Position numbers and translations under genes: made by a program
DNA from: Acidaminococcaceae bacterium
GTDB taxonomy: Bacteria; Bacillota; Negativicutes; Acidaminococcales; Acidaminococcaceae
Assembly: GCA_028693975.1 (NCBI GenBank)
Contig: JAQUUF010000062.1
Coordinates: 1-6,940, forward strand
DNA: 6,940 bases
Direction of reading: 5' to 3'
Shown: positions 1 to 6,533 of the stretch, in pieces
How the letters are laid out: the number at the start of each line of letters is the position of its first letter
Position numbering within the stretch: the first letter of the stretch is position 1
Notes under the pieces: generated by a model
What the model saw: only the letters and a program-made list of their open reading frames with translations
Told to the model about the DNA's origin: nothing
Databases searched by the model: none

Positions 1-48
1 AGGATTTAAGAATGTTTTGTAGAATAGAAACATTGTTGTATGAGTTTG

Positions 49-57
49 TGAGATAAT
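49..57 (+). promoter_or_regulatory. Possible extended -10 promoter element of the ATPase operon
   Basis: The sequence TGAGATAAT contains a TG dinucleotide, one spacer base and the hexamer GATAAT (5 of 6 matches to TATAAT), which fits an extended -10 element. No good -35 box lies 16-18 bp upstream; the only TTG-rich hexamer, TTGTTG at 33-38, is just 13 bp away. Transcription would begin near 63-66. That would leave only a few leader bases before the GTG codons at 72 and 75, but a workable leader before TTG 84 or ATG 90. Because the window opens only 48 bp upstream, an upstream gene or a stronger promoter outside the window cannot be excluded. Confidence 0.35.
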
Positions 58-83
58 TTAGCAAGGTAAAGGTGGTGAAAACA

Positions 84-389
84 TTGTCCATGCTTGATGA
101 TATTAAGGCTGCGGAGGCCGCAGCTGACGCAAGTAAGAAGGGGGCTGTCATTACCGCTCGCAATATGCTTCGAGAGGCGGAAGATAATGCTAAACAACAC
201 GCTGATGAGCTAGTAGTGCAGGCGCGCAGGGCAGCCAAAGACACAGTAGCCAAGGCTGAAGCTGCGGCTGCGGTGAAGGCCAAGAGCGTGATAAACGAAA
301 GAACATTGCGCGATAGAGCCGGTACTTTGAAAGCTAGAGAAAAAGTTCCCGCTGCTGTAGCGTATATTGTAGAAAAGGTTGTGGTCTAA
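84..389 (+). CDS. V-type ATPase subunit G (peripheral stalk; also called subunit H / NtpF)
   Basis: This small, Ala/Glu/Lys-rich protein of about 100 residues is almost entirely predicted helix, with charged and alanine residues alternating as in a coiled coil and no membrane segment. That fits subunit G, which pairs with subunit E to form the peripheral stalk linking the A/B head to subunit I. Being first in the operon, directly before I, matches ntpF of Enterococcus and atpG of Thermus. The start is uncertain. GTG 72 and GTG 75 (105 or 104 aa) have only a weak AAGG upstream. TTG 84 (101 aa, reading MSMLDDIKAAE) has AGGTGG at 70-75 with 8 bp spacing. ATG 90 (99 aa) has the same site at a long spacing of 14. 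I chose 84 because of the ribosome binding site and the promoter position. The stop is one base before the start of I. Sequence conservation in this family is low, so the call rests on composition plus operon position. Confidence 0.82.
   Translation: MSMLDDIKAAEAAADASKKGAVITARNMLREAEDNAKQHADELVVQARRAAKDTVAKAEAAAAVKAKSVINERTLRDRAGTLKAREKVPAAVAYIVEKVVV
108..124 (+). repeat. Perfect GC-rich inverted repeat early in the subunit G coding region
   Basis: Two 7-base arms, GCTGCGG (108-114) and CCGCAGC (118-124), are exact reverse complements separated by a 3-base AGG loop. A G-U pair (107/125) could extend the stem in RNA. It starts 18-24 bases after the likely start codons. No U-tract follows, so it is not an intrinsic terminator. 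The arms encode Ala-Ala-Glu-Ala-Ala-Ala, so the symmetry may simply reflect repeated alanine codons. Confidence 0.4.
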
Positions 390-390
390 G

Positions 391-2247
391 ATGCTTATTG
401 GAATGAAAAAAGCAACTTTGTACGCACTCAAAGAAGACCGCGACGCGATTTTGCTATCTTTGCAAAAAAGTGGCAGCATCATGCTGATTCCCGAAAACGA
501 GAAAGTATCGTTGCCGGGCATAGAAGATGTAGGGACGCAGATAGACAAAACTAAGGATGCCTTGAAGTTTATTGATATCCATGGTAAAAAGAGTTCCTTG
601 TTGGAACCTAGACCCAATATATCCTATGATGCTTTTCTGGAAGAGTCAGATGACGGCGAGAAATTAACCGAACAGGTAGATACCCTGGCGACGAAGATTT
701 CCTCACTGCGTAATGAGGCTGCTTCCATGCTGGCTCAGGTGGAGGCCTTGGCGCCTTGGATAGATTTGGACATTCCTTTGGAAGAACTAGCGTCGACGCA
801 AACCAGTGTTTATTTCGCGGGCTACTTGCCGGAATTAGAAAAAGATGATTTTCTTTCCGACATCAAAGGGCTTTTGGCCGAAACTATCGTCCTCAAGGAA
901 GCACCGGAAGGCAGGGCAATCGTTGTCTTTGCTCACCGAACGGCAGCAGCACAAGTCAAACATTTCCTCAAAGAGCATGACTTCACTGATGTGGTCTTCC
1001 CCAAAAGAACGGGGCTAGCTGCCGATATTGCCAAGGATTTGACGAATGCGTCCAAGATGAAGACATCTTTGGCGGACGAATTGGAAGCAGAAGCGAAAAA
1101 AGTTGCACAGAAGAAAAAAGAAGTAGAGCTTTACTATGATCAGCTGGCGGCCAGAGAGGAAAGACTGGCTAACGGCGGCACGGAAACCCAAAAGACCTTC
1201 TTTGTACAAGGCTGGGTGCGTGTTGATAGAACCAAAGAAGTTGAGAAAGCGGTTAAGAGTGTAACGGCCGCTTATCAATTGGAGTTTTTTGAGCCAGCGG
1301 AAGGTGAAATACCGCCGACCGAGATGGAGAATCCAGCTTTTATTAGACCTTATGAATCGGTTATTGAGCTTTATTCGCGACCTAAGGCTGGGTCTATCGA
1401 CCCAGATTTTGCCATGGCACCGTTCCACTTTATCTTTTTTGGCATGATGTTGTCCGATGCCGGCTATGGTTTGGTTCTGACCATTCTCTTGTTTATTGCA
1501 ATGAAGCTAGTCAAGCCGCAAGGTTTTGCAGGTAAGCTGGCTATGGTAATTTTCTTCGGTAGTATCTCCACTATTATTTGGGGAGCGTTATTTGGCGGTT
1601 GGTTCGGTTTGGAACTGCACCCCTTGCTCTTTGTCCCGATGAAGGAGCCGCTCAAGATGTTAGTCCTCTGCTTTGGACTAGGTGCTATTCATCTGGTTTG
1701 TGGTATGTTACTGAAGGTGTATATGCTCATTAAGCAAGGCGATTGGATGGGGGCCATCTGTGACCAGATTTCTTGGCTGATTATGTTTGCCGGTTTCTTG
1801 TGCATGGGTTTGGTACCGGGTTCGCTAGGTAAGAATATGGCGATTTTGGGTGCGGCCATCATCGTTATTTTTGGCGGCAGAGCCAAAAAGAGTATCTTTG
1901 GTAAGATTACCGGCGGCTTGCTCGCTCTCTATAACATCAGCGGTTATTTGAGCGACTTGCTCAGTTATTCTCGTTTGTTTGCTCTAGGGCTTGCGACCGG
2001 TGTTATTGCCATGGTTATCAATACTATCGCACAGATGCTGATTGCATCAGGTCCGTTGGGTATTGCCGTAGCAGTTGTATTCTTGGTTCTTGGCCATTTC
2101 TTCAACATCGTTATCAATGTGCTAGGTGCCTTCGTACATAGTAGTCGTTTACAGTATATCGAGTTTTTTGGTAAATTCTATGAGACCGGTGGCCGTGCGT
2201 TCATGCCCCTGGCAATTAGAACGAAGTATATGAATATCACTAAATAA
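391..2247 (+). CDS. ntpI: V-type ATPase subunit I (membrane stator, eukaryotic subunit a homologue)
   Basis: This 618-residue stator subunit forms the ion half-channels against the K ring and anchors the peripheral stalks. Residues 1 to about 343 form the cytosolic arm, with Lys/Glu-rich helical stretches (for example around residues 215-260) typical of its coiled-coil region. Residues from about 344 form the membrane domain, opening with PFHFIFFGMMLSDAGYGL, a hallmark of the family, followed by roughly seven or eight hydrophobic helices. The conserved arginine facing the rotor carboxylate is Arg528 in LSYSRLFALGLATG. A second conserved arginine is Arg586 in HSSRLQYIEFFGKFYE. The length is usual for bacterial I subunits. 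ATG 391 is preferred over an upstream in-frame TTG at 379, because AAAAGG at 373-378 lies 12 bases before it and TTG 379 would sit directly on that site. The gene starts one base after the stop of G, suggesting coupled translation. Confidence 0.96.
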   Translation: MLIGMKKATLYALKEDRDAILLSLQKSGSIMLIPENEKVSLPGIEDVGTQIDKTKDALKFIDIHGKKSSLLEPRPNISYDAFLEESDDGEKLTEQVDTLATKISSLRNEAASMLAQVEALAPWIDLDIPLEELASTQTSVYFAGYLPELEKDDFLSDIKGLLAETIVLKEAPEGRAIVVFAHRTAAAQVKHFLKEHDFTDVVFPKRTGLAADIAKDLTNASKMKTSLADELEAEAKKVAQKKKEVELYYDQLAAREERLANGGTETQKTFFVQGWVRVDRTKEVEKAVKSVTAAYQLEFFEPAEGEIPPTEMENPAFIRPYESVIELYSRPKAGSIDPDFAMAPFHFIFFGMMLSDAGYGLVLTILLFIAMKLVKPQGFAGKLAMVIFFGSISTIIWGALFGGWFGLELHPLLFVPMKEPLKMLVLCFGLGAIHLVCGMLLKVYMLIKQGDWMGAICDQISWLIMFAGFLCMGLVPGSLGKNMAILGAAIIVIFGGRAKKSIFGKITGGLLALYNISGYLSDLLSYSRLFALGLATGVIAMVINTIAQMLIASGPLGIAVAVVFLVLGHFFNIVINVLGAFVHSSRLQYIEFFGKFYETGGRAFMPLAIRTKYMNITK

Positions 2248-2286
2248 AATTAAAAATAAAGGACAAATTTAAGGAGGCTTTTCATT
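2248..2286 (+). promoter_or_regulatory. AT-rich translation-initiation region with strong Shine-Dalgarno for subunit K
   Basis: This 39-bp gap, the longest in the window, is mostly A and T and carries AAGGAGG at 2271-2277, nine bases before ATG 2287. A second weaker purine run (AAAGGA, 2258-2263) lies further upstream. There is no hairpin and hence no sign of a terminator. An unstructured A/U-rich leader plus an ideal Shine-Dalgarno sequence suits a subunit needed in many copies per complex; a similar translational enhancer is known upstream of E. coli atpE, the F-type ring subunit. Its function here is inferred. Confidence 0.6.
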
Positions 2287-2763
2287 ATGATTACTTTAGG
2301 AACGGCTCTAGCATTTGGAGGAGCAGCAATTGCAGCAGCTTTGGCTGGCGTTGGCAGTGCAATGGGTGTAGGTATCGCAGGTCAAGCAGGTTCTGGCGTT
2401 ATTTCTGAAGACCCTGATAAATTCGGTAACGTTTTGGTCTTGCAAGCATTGCCCGGTACACAGGGTATTTATGGTTTGTTGATAGCGTTTATTATTGTTT
2501 TGAACATTGGTGTTATTGATGGTAATATCAAAGAATTATCTACTTTCCAAGGTTTAGCATTGCTGTTCTCCGGTTTGCCTATTGGTATTGGTGGTTTGCT
2601 CTCCGGTATTTATCAGGGCAAAGTTGCTGCCTCCGGTATTTATCTTTGCGCTAAGCGTCCTGAAGAAACCGGTAAAGGTATTATTTTGACAGCTATGGTT
2701 GAAACTTATGCCGTACTTTCTCTTTTGATCTCCTTCATCATGGTTAATGGTGTTAAGTTATAA
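2287..2763 (+). CDS. ntpK: V-type ATPase subunit K (membrane rotor ring proteolipid, duplicated four-helix form)
   Basis: This 158-residue, very hydrophobic and Gly/Ala-rich protein forms the ion-carrying rotor ring. It is two fused hairpins, giving four membrane helices (roughly residues 5-33, 47-74, 86-116 and 129-153), close to the 156 residues of Enterococcus hirae NtpK. The single ion-binding carboxylate is Glu139 in helix 4 (AMVETYAVL). The equivalent place in the first hairpin is glycine (LPGTQGIYG, Gly57). Leu55, Thr58, Gln59, Tyr62 and Gln110 match residues that form the sodium site in the E. hirae ring structure, which suggests Na+ rather than H+ transport. Each hairpin also keeps a Gly-rich helix (GVGSAMGVGIAG in the first) that packs inside the ring. 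The start ATG has the best ribosome binding site in the window. Codon use leans to GGT, ATT and GTT, consistent with high expression. Confidence 0.97.
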   Translation: MITLGTALAFGGAAIAAALAGVGSAMGVGIAGQAGSGVISEDPDKFGNVLVLQALPGTQGIYGLLIAFIIVLNIGVIDGNIKELSTFQGLALLFSGLPIGIGGLLSGIYQGKVAASGIYLCAKRPEETGKGIILTAMVETYAVLSLLISFIMVNGVKL

Positions 2764-2782
2764 GACGCAGAAACTAGGAAGT

Positions 2783-2788
2783 AGGAGG
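2783..2788 (+). promoter_or_regulatory. Ribosome binding site for subunit E
   Basis: AGGAGG lies 8 bases before ATG 2797 in the 33-bp gap between K and E and fixes that start. No terminator-like hairpin is seen in this gap. Confidence 0.7.
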
Positions 2789-2796
2789 CAAAGGCG

Positions 2797-3405
2797 ATGG
2801 CAGCTAATAAGATAATTGAAAAAATACAGCAAGATGCAGCTGCTGAGGTTGCTGTTTCTCTAGCCCAGGCTAAAGAAAGAGCTAGCGCTGCCGGTGAAAA
2901 GATTGTAAATGTTGCTAAGGCCAAGGTACAAGAGATTAATATCCAGGCCAAAGCAGATGCAGAGGAAGCTTCGCGCCGCCAAATGCTTATAGCAGAATTG
3001 GAATCACGTAAGAAAGCTTTGGATGCCAAGCGTGAGGTTATTGAAGAGGCTTTTGTCCAAGCACAAAAAACTTTGGGTCAGTTACCTGAAGATAGATGGG
3101 AAAAGCTAATTACTAAGATTGTAGTCGGTGCCAGCGATACCGGAACAGAAGAGCTGTGTGTGCCTTCGGCAGATAGGGACAAATATGTTAATGGTCTTTT
3201 GGGGCGTTTGAACGATGCTCTGAAGGCTGCCGGTAAAAATGGACAGTTAACCCTGTCGGCGCAGGATGCTAAGTTTGACGGTGGTATTATGCTCATTGGC
3301 AAGAATAGTGACTATGACGGTTCTTTTGCGACCTTAATCAAAGAAGCACGTGTACAGATTGAAAAAGCAGTGGCAGATATGCTTTTTGCCGCGGAGGTGA
3401 AATAA
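2797..3405 (+). CDS. ntpE: V-type ATPase subunit E (peripheral stalk)
   Basis: This 202-residue soluble subunit pairs with G to form the peripheral stalk that keeps the A/B head from rotating. The N-terminal part (about residues 1-95) is Ala/Lys/Glu/Gln-rich helix with no helix breakers, expected to be coiled coil. The remainder is the globular head-binding domain, ending in DGGIMLIGKNSDYDGSFATLIKEAR..., the typical C-terminal pattern of the family (Gly-Gly, then an Asn-containing turn, then a helix with a conserved Arg). Length is normal for bacterial E subunits. The stop codon is immediately followed by the start of C, and the ribosome binding site for C lies within the last codons of this gene. 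Confidence 0.93.
   Translation: MAANKIIEKIQQDAAAEVAVSLAQAKERASAAGEKIVNVAKAKVQEINIQAKADAEEASRRQMLIAELESRKKALDAKREVIEEAFVQAQKTLGQLPEDRWEKLITKIVVGASDTGTEELCVPSADRDKYVNGLLGRLNDALKAAGKNGQLTLSAQDAKFDGGIMLIGKNSDYDGSFATLIKEARVQIEKAVADMLFAAEVK
3393..3400 (+). promoter_or_regulatory. Ribosome binding site for subunit C, inside the end of E
   Basis: GGAGGTGA, an eight-base perfect complement to the 16S rRNA 3' end, sits in the last codons of E and 5 bases before ATG 3406. E and C abut with no spacer, so ribosomes finishing E can re-initiate at C. Confidence 0.75.
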
Positions 3406-4398
3406 ATGCCCCAGGCAAGTTATGAGTATGCAGTAGGTCGTATAAGCGTTTTATCAAACAAAATGCTGGATGCAGCTCAATTGCGTCGCCTGTCCGAGGC
3501 AGGTACTTTCCACGAAGCGCTAGCGATGCTTTTGGAGACCGGGTATGGTGGCAATATTGCCGCTGAACATATTAATAATCAAGAGATAGATTATTTGATT
3601 CGTGAGCAATTGCAGATTTCACGTAGAATGGTTTGGGAACTTACTCCCGAGCCGGAGTTGACTAGTCTGTTTCTGTTGGAAGTAGATACCCATAATATCA
3701 AGACTTTACTCAAGGCTCGTTTATTAGGGGTAGATGCTCCGGATGTATTGATTGCCGGTGGTTATTTTAGTCTGGAGTTTTTAAAAGAGTGTATTAAGAC
3801 TAAAAACTATGACGCTATGCCGGATGCTTATAGGATCATGATGAATAAAATTGAAAATGAACTTACGCGCAGTGTTGACCCGTTGATTTTTAGTGCGGAG
3901 ATTGACCAAGCTATGTTCAAGCACATCAAAAGAGTACTAGATAAGAAGAATGACCACAGCTTCGTGAGGGAATATTTCTCCTTGATGGCAGATTTCCAAA
4001 ATGCACGCAGCGTGGTGAGAGCTCGCTTGATGCATTGGGATGTGGACAAGCTGAGAGTACTCTTGTTAGATGGTGGAGAAATAGACCATAAGGTGTTCTT
4101 GGATAACATAGATACACCTATGGAACAACTAGGCGCTGAGTTCAATCGCGGCTCCCATGGCAAATTAATTTCGCAAACCGTAGAGGAATATGTGACAACG
4201 GGTCAGACCCCTGTCTTGAAGCATAAGATGGAAACGGCTTTGATGAATGTTTTGCGCAGTGTCAAATGGAATATGTTTTCACTAGGGCCGATTATCGGTT
4301 ACCTCATGGCTCGGGAAGCTGAAGCCAAAGCGTTGCGTATGATTTTTGGTGCCAACCGCGGTGGTTTTGAGATAGAATTACCAGAGCTTTATGCGTAA
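3406..4398 (+). CDS. ntpC: V-type ATPase subunit C (rotor-axle to ring connector, eukaryotic subunit d homologue)
   Basis: This 330-residue soluble protein matches the V-type subunit C/d family (AC39-like), a funnel-shaped helical protein that seats the D/F axle on the K ring. The N-terminus (YEYAVGRISVLSNKMLDAAQLRRL...) is characteristic. The middle holds VDTHNIKTLLKARLLG, a conserved helical motif of the family, and the C-terminal end reads GPIIGYLMAREAEAKALRMIFGA, also strongly conserved (roughly residues 290-315). There is no membrane helix. The length is nearly the same as that of E. hirae NtpC. It follows E with no gap and precedes F by 18 bp, as in other operons of this type. Confidence 0.95.
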   Translation: MPQASYEYAVGRISVLSNKMLDAAQLRRLSEAGTFHEALAMLLETGYGGNIAAEHINNQEIDYLIREQLQISRRMVWELTPEPELTSLFLLEVDTHNIKTLLKARLLGVDAPDVLIAGGYFSLEFLKECIKTKNYDAMPDAYRIMMNKIENELTRSVDPLIFSAEIDQAMFKHIKRVLDKKNDHSFVREYFSLMADFQNARSVVRARLMHWDVDKLRVLLLDGGEIDHKVFLDNIDTPMEQLGAEFNRGSHGKLISQTVEEYVTTGQTPVLKHKMETALMNVLRSVKWNMFSLGPIIGYLMAREAEAKALRMIFGANRGGFEIELPELYA

Positions 4399-4416
4399 GA
4401 AAGGCGGCACTAGAAG

Positions 4417-4749
4417 ATGAGCAAAAAAGAGCGACGAATAGGAGTTATCGGTGACCCCAGTTCGGTGATGATTTTTAAGGCTATCGGACTGGACGTTTAC
4501 TATGAAACAGAAGCCAAAGCTATTGAGAAAAGAATTTACCAGTTGGCCGACGCCGGGTACGCTGCTATCTATATTACAGAAGCGGCAGCGGTGCTTGTGC
4601 CTGAAGCAATTGAGTATTATAAAACCGCAGCCTTTCCGGCCATTATTCCTATTCCTTCCCAAGGAGAATCTTTGGGGCTGGGGATGAAGCAAGTGAAGAG
4701 TAATGTGGAGAAAGCAGTCGGAGCAGACATTCTATTCAAGGAAGGGTAG
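4417..4749 (+). CDS. ntpG: V-type ATPase subunit F (central stalk; NtpG in Enterococcus naming)
   Basis: This 110-residue protein has a compact alpha/beta fold pattern: IGVIGDPSSVMIFKAIGLDVYY near the N-terminus is the usual start of subunit F, followed by an alternating strand and helix order (AAIYITEAAAVLVPEAI, then FPAIIPIPS). A C-terminal helix (about residues 88-110) would contact subunit D. It binds D to form the rotating central shaft inside the A/B hexamer and may stimulate ATPase activity. D itself is expected after B, outside this window. ATG 4417 has only a modest purine run upstream (AAAGG, 4400-4404, spacing 12). The gene lies 18 bp after C and 11 bp before A. In Enterococcus naming this subunit is NtpG, whereas Thermus and archaeal systems call it F. 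Confidence 0.94.
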   Translation: MSKKERRIGVIGDPSSVMIFKAIGLDVYYETEAKAIEKRIYQLADAGYAAIYITEAAAVLVPEAIEYYKTAAFPAIIPIPSQGESLGLGMKQVKSNVEKAVGADILFKEG

Positions 4750-4760
4750 GTAATTAGCCG

Positions 4761-6533
4761 ATGAGTGGAACAATAGTAAAAGTATCAGGACCGCTGATTG
4801 TGGCTTCAGGTATGGGCGACGTAGAAATGCATGATGTGGTACGCGTCAGTGCGAAGCATTTGATTGGCGAAGTAATTGAATTAAGAGACGACAAAGCCTC
4901 TATTCAGGTTTATGAAGAAACAGCAGGCTTAGGCCCTGGTGAGCCGGTGGAATCTACCGGATCTCCTTTGTCCGTAGAGCTGGCGCCTGGCTTGATAGAA
5001 GGTATTTTTGATGGTATTCAGCGTCCGTTGGATGTTATATACAAAAAAGCCGGGGACCGTATTACCAGAGGTATCGAAGTCCCCAAGCTGAACCGTGAGA
5101 GAAAATGGAAGTTTGAGCCTCAGGTTGCTGTGGGTGACAAGGTAATCGGCGGCGATATTATCGGCGTGGTGCAAGAGACGCCGGCTGTATTGCATAAGAT
5201 TATGCTACCTCCGGGCAAAGAAGGTACCATCGAGTGGGTTTACAGTGGTGATGCCACCATTGTGGATATCATTTATAAGATTAAAAATAAAGACGGCAAG
5301 GTGGAAGAATTCCCCATGCTGCAAACATGGCCGGTGCGTGTAAGCCGTCCCTATAAGGAAAAATTAGCACCGACGGAACCGATGATTACAGGTCAGCGTG
5401 TTATTGATGCCCTGTTCCCCATTGCCAAAGGCGGCGTGGCTGCAATTCCCGGACCTTTCGGTAGCGGCAAAACCGTAACCCAGCATCAGTTGGCCAAATG
5501 GGCCGACGCTGATATTATCGTCTATATCGGTTGTGGTGAGCGTGGCAACGAAATGACTGACGTATTGATGGAGTTCCCAACGCTAAATGACCCGCGTACG
5601 GGACTGCCCTTGATGAAACGTACAGTATTGATTGCCAATACTTCTGATATGCCTGTTGCGGCTCGTGAAGCTTCTATTTATACAGGTATTACCATTGCTG
5701 AGTACTTCCGTGATATGGGTTACAAAGTCGCCTTGATGGCTGACTCCACTTCTCGTTGGGCCGAGGCTATGCGTGAAATGTCCTCTCGTCTGGAAGAAAT
5801 GCCCGGTGACGAAGGCTATCCTGCTTACCTAGCCTCTCGTTTGGCTGAGTTCTACGAAAGAGCAGGCATTGTTAAATGCGTCGGTAGTGAAGAGAGAGAA
5901 GGCGCAGTATCTGCTATAGGTGCTGTATCACCTCCCGGTGGCGATATTTCTGAGCCAGTATCGCAGGCTACCTTACGTATCGTTAAAGTATTCTGGTGCT
6001 TGAGCGCTTCCTTGGCTTACGCCCGTCATTTCCCGGCTATCGACTGGCTGCAAAGTTATTCTTTGTACTCCGATAGACTGAAAGCTTATTATAATGGCTC
6101 CGTTGCCAGCGACTGGTCTCGCTTGATTAATGGCATGATGAATGTGCTTCAGGAAGAATCTTCCTTGAACGAAATCGTGCGTTTGGTTGGTGTAGATGCC
6201 TTGGGCTTCAAAGACCGTATTACCCTGGAGTGCGCACGCAGTATCCGCGAGGATTTCCTGCATCAGAACTCCTTCCATGAAGTCGATACTTATACTTCTC
6301 TAGAGAAGCAATATGGTATGATGGAAATGATTATGGGTTGGTATGACAAGGCAGAAGCTGCTCTGGAGCAGCATGTGCATTTGGATAAATTGATTGATAT
6401 GCCAGTACGTGAGAAGATTGGCCGTATGAAATATGTACCTGAGAAGGATTACAAAGAGCAATTCGCTATTATCGGCAAAGAAATGGACAGCGAATTTGCT
6501 ACATTAACAGAAGGCGGTGACTTAGATGCGTAA
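4761..6533 (+). CDS. ntpA: V-type ATPase catalytic subunit A
   Basis: This 590-residue catalytic subunit hydrolyses ATP in the A3B3 head. An N-terminal beta-barrel (about residues 1-70) is followed by the A-specific non-homologous insert (about 104-190, GIEVPKL to MLQTWPVR) that separates A from B and from F-type beta subunits. The Walker A P-loop is GPFGSGKTV at 231-239 with Lys237 and Thr238. The catalytic glutamate and neighbouring arginine are Glu260-Arg261 in GCGERGNEM. Walker B ends in Asp328 (ALMADSTSRWAEAMRE). The alpha/beta family signature PAIDWLQSYS is at 425-434. All catalytic residues look intact and the length is normal, with no intein between the P-loop and the GER motif. The start follows F by 11 bp with a modest AGG upstream. 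The last codons contain both the ribosome binding site and the start of B. Confidence 0.98.
   Translation: MSGTIVKVSGPLIVASGMGDVEMHDVVRVSAKHLIGEVIELRDDKASIQVYEETAGLGPGEPVESTGSPLSVELAPGLIEGIFDGIQRPLDVIYKKAGDRITRGIEVPKLNRERKWKFEPQVAVGDKVIGGDIIGVVQETPAVLHKIMLPPGKEGTIEWVYSGDATIVDIIYKIKNKDGKVEEFPMLQTWPVRVSRPYKEKLAPTEPMITGQRVIDALFPIAKGGVAAIPGPFGSGKTVTQHQLAKWADADIIVYIGCGERGNEMTDVLMEFPTLNDPRTGLPLMKRTVLIANTSDMPVAAREASIYTGITIAEYFRDMGYKVALMADSTSRWAEAMREMSSRLEEMPGDEGYPAYLASRLAEFYERAGIVKCVGSEEREGAVSAIGAVSPPGGDISEPVSQATLRIVKVFWCLSASLAYARHFPAIDWLQSYSLYSDRLKAYYNGSVASDWSRLINGMMNVLQEESSLNEIVRLVGVDALGFKDRITLECARSIREDFLHQNSFHEVDTYTSLEKQYGMMEMIMGWYDKAEAALEQHVHLDKLIDMPVREKIGRMKYVPEKDYKEQFAIIGKEMDSEFATLTEGGDLDA
6511..6520 (+). 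promoter_or_regulatory. Ribosome binding site for subunit B, inside the end of A
   Basis: AAGGCGGTGA differs from the consensus AAGGAGGTGA at one base and lies 5 bases before ATG 6526. It supports the overlapping start of B and, with the 8-bp gene overlap, suggests that A and B, which are needed in equal numbers, are translated together. Confidence 0.65.

Noticed and set aside
33..38. TTGTTG as a -35 box
   Set aside because: It is only 13 bp from the GATAAT hexamer, too short for a sigma-A promoter; the extended -10 reading does not need it.
379..390. In-frame TTG start at 379 extending subunit I by four residues
   Set aside because: The codon directly follows the AAAAGG purine run that best serves as ribosome binding site for ATG 391, and the extra residues (Met-Trp-Ser-Lys) are not typical of the family.
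210..617. Minus-strand open frame of 135 codons spanning the end of G and start of I
   Set aside because: It lies opposite two well-supported genes, crosses their junction and resembles no family I recognise; it is a shadow frame.
1015..1428. Minus-strand open frame of 137 codons inside subunit I
   Set aside because: It is entirely antisense to a clear family member, with Phe/Arg-rich composition typical of the reverse complement of Lys/Glu-rich coding sequence.
2248..2286. Terminator or separate promoter between I and K
   Set aside because: No inverted repeat and no convincing -35/-10 pair is present; the A/T richness is better explained as a translation leader.
4502..4687. Alternative + strand frame of 61 codons within subunit F
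   Set aside because: It sits in another frame of a well-recognised gene and has no ribosome binding site or recognisable content.
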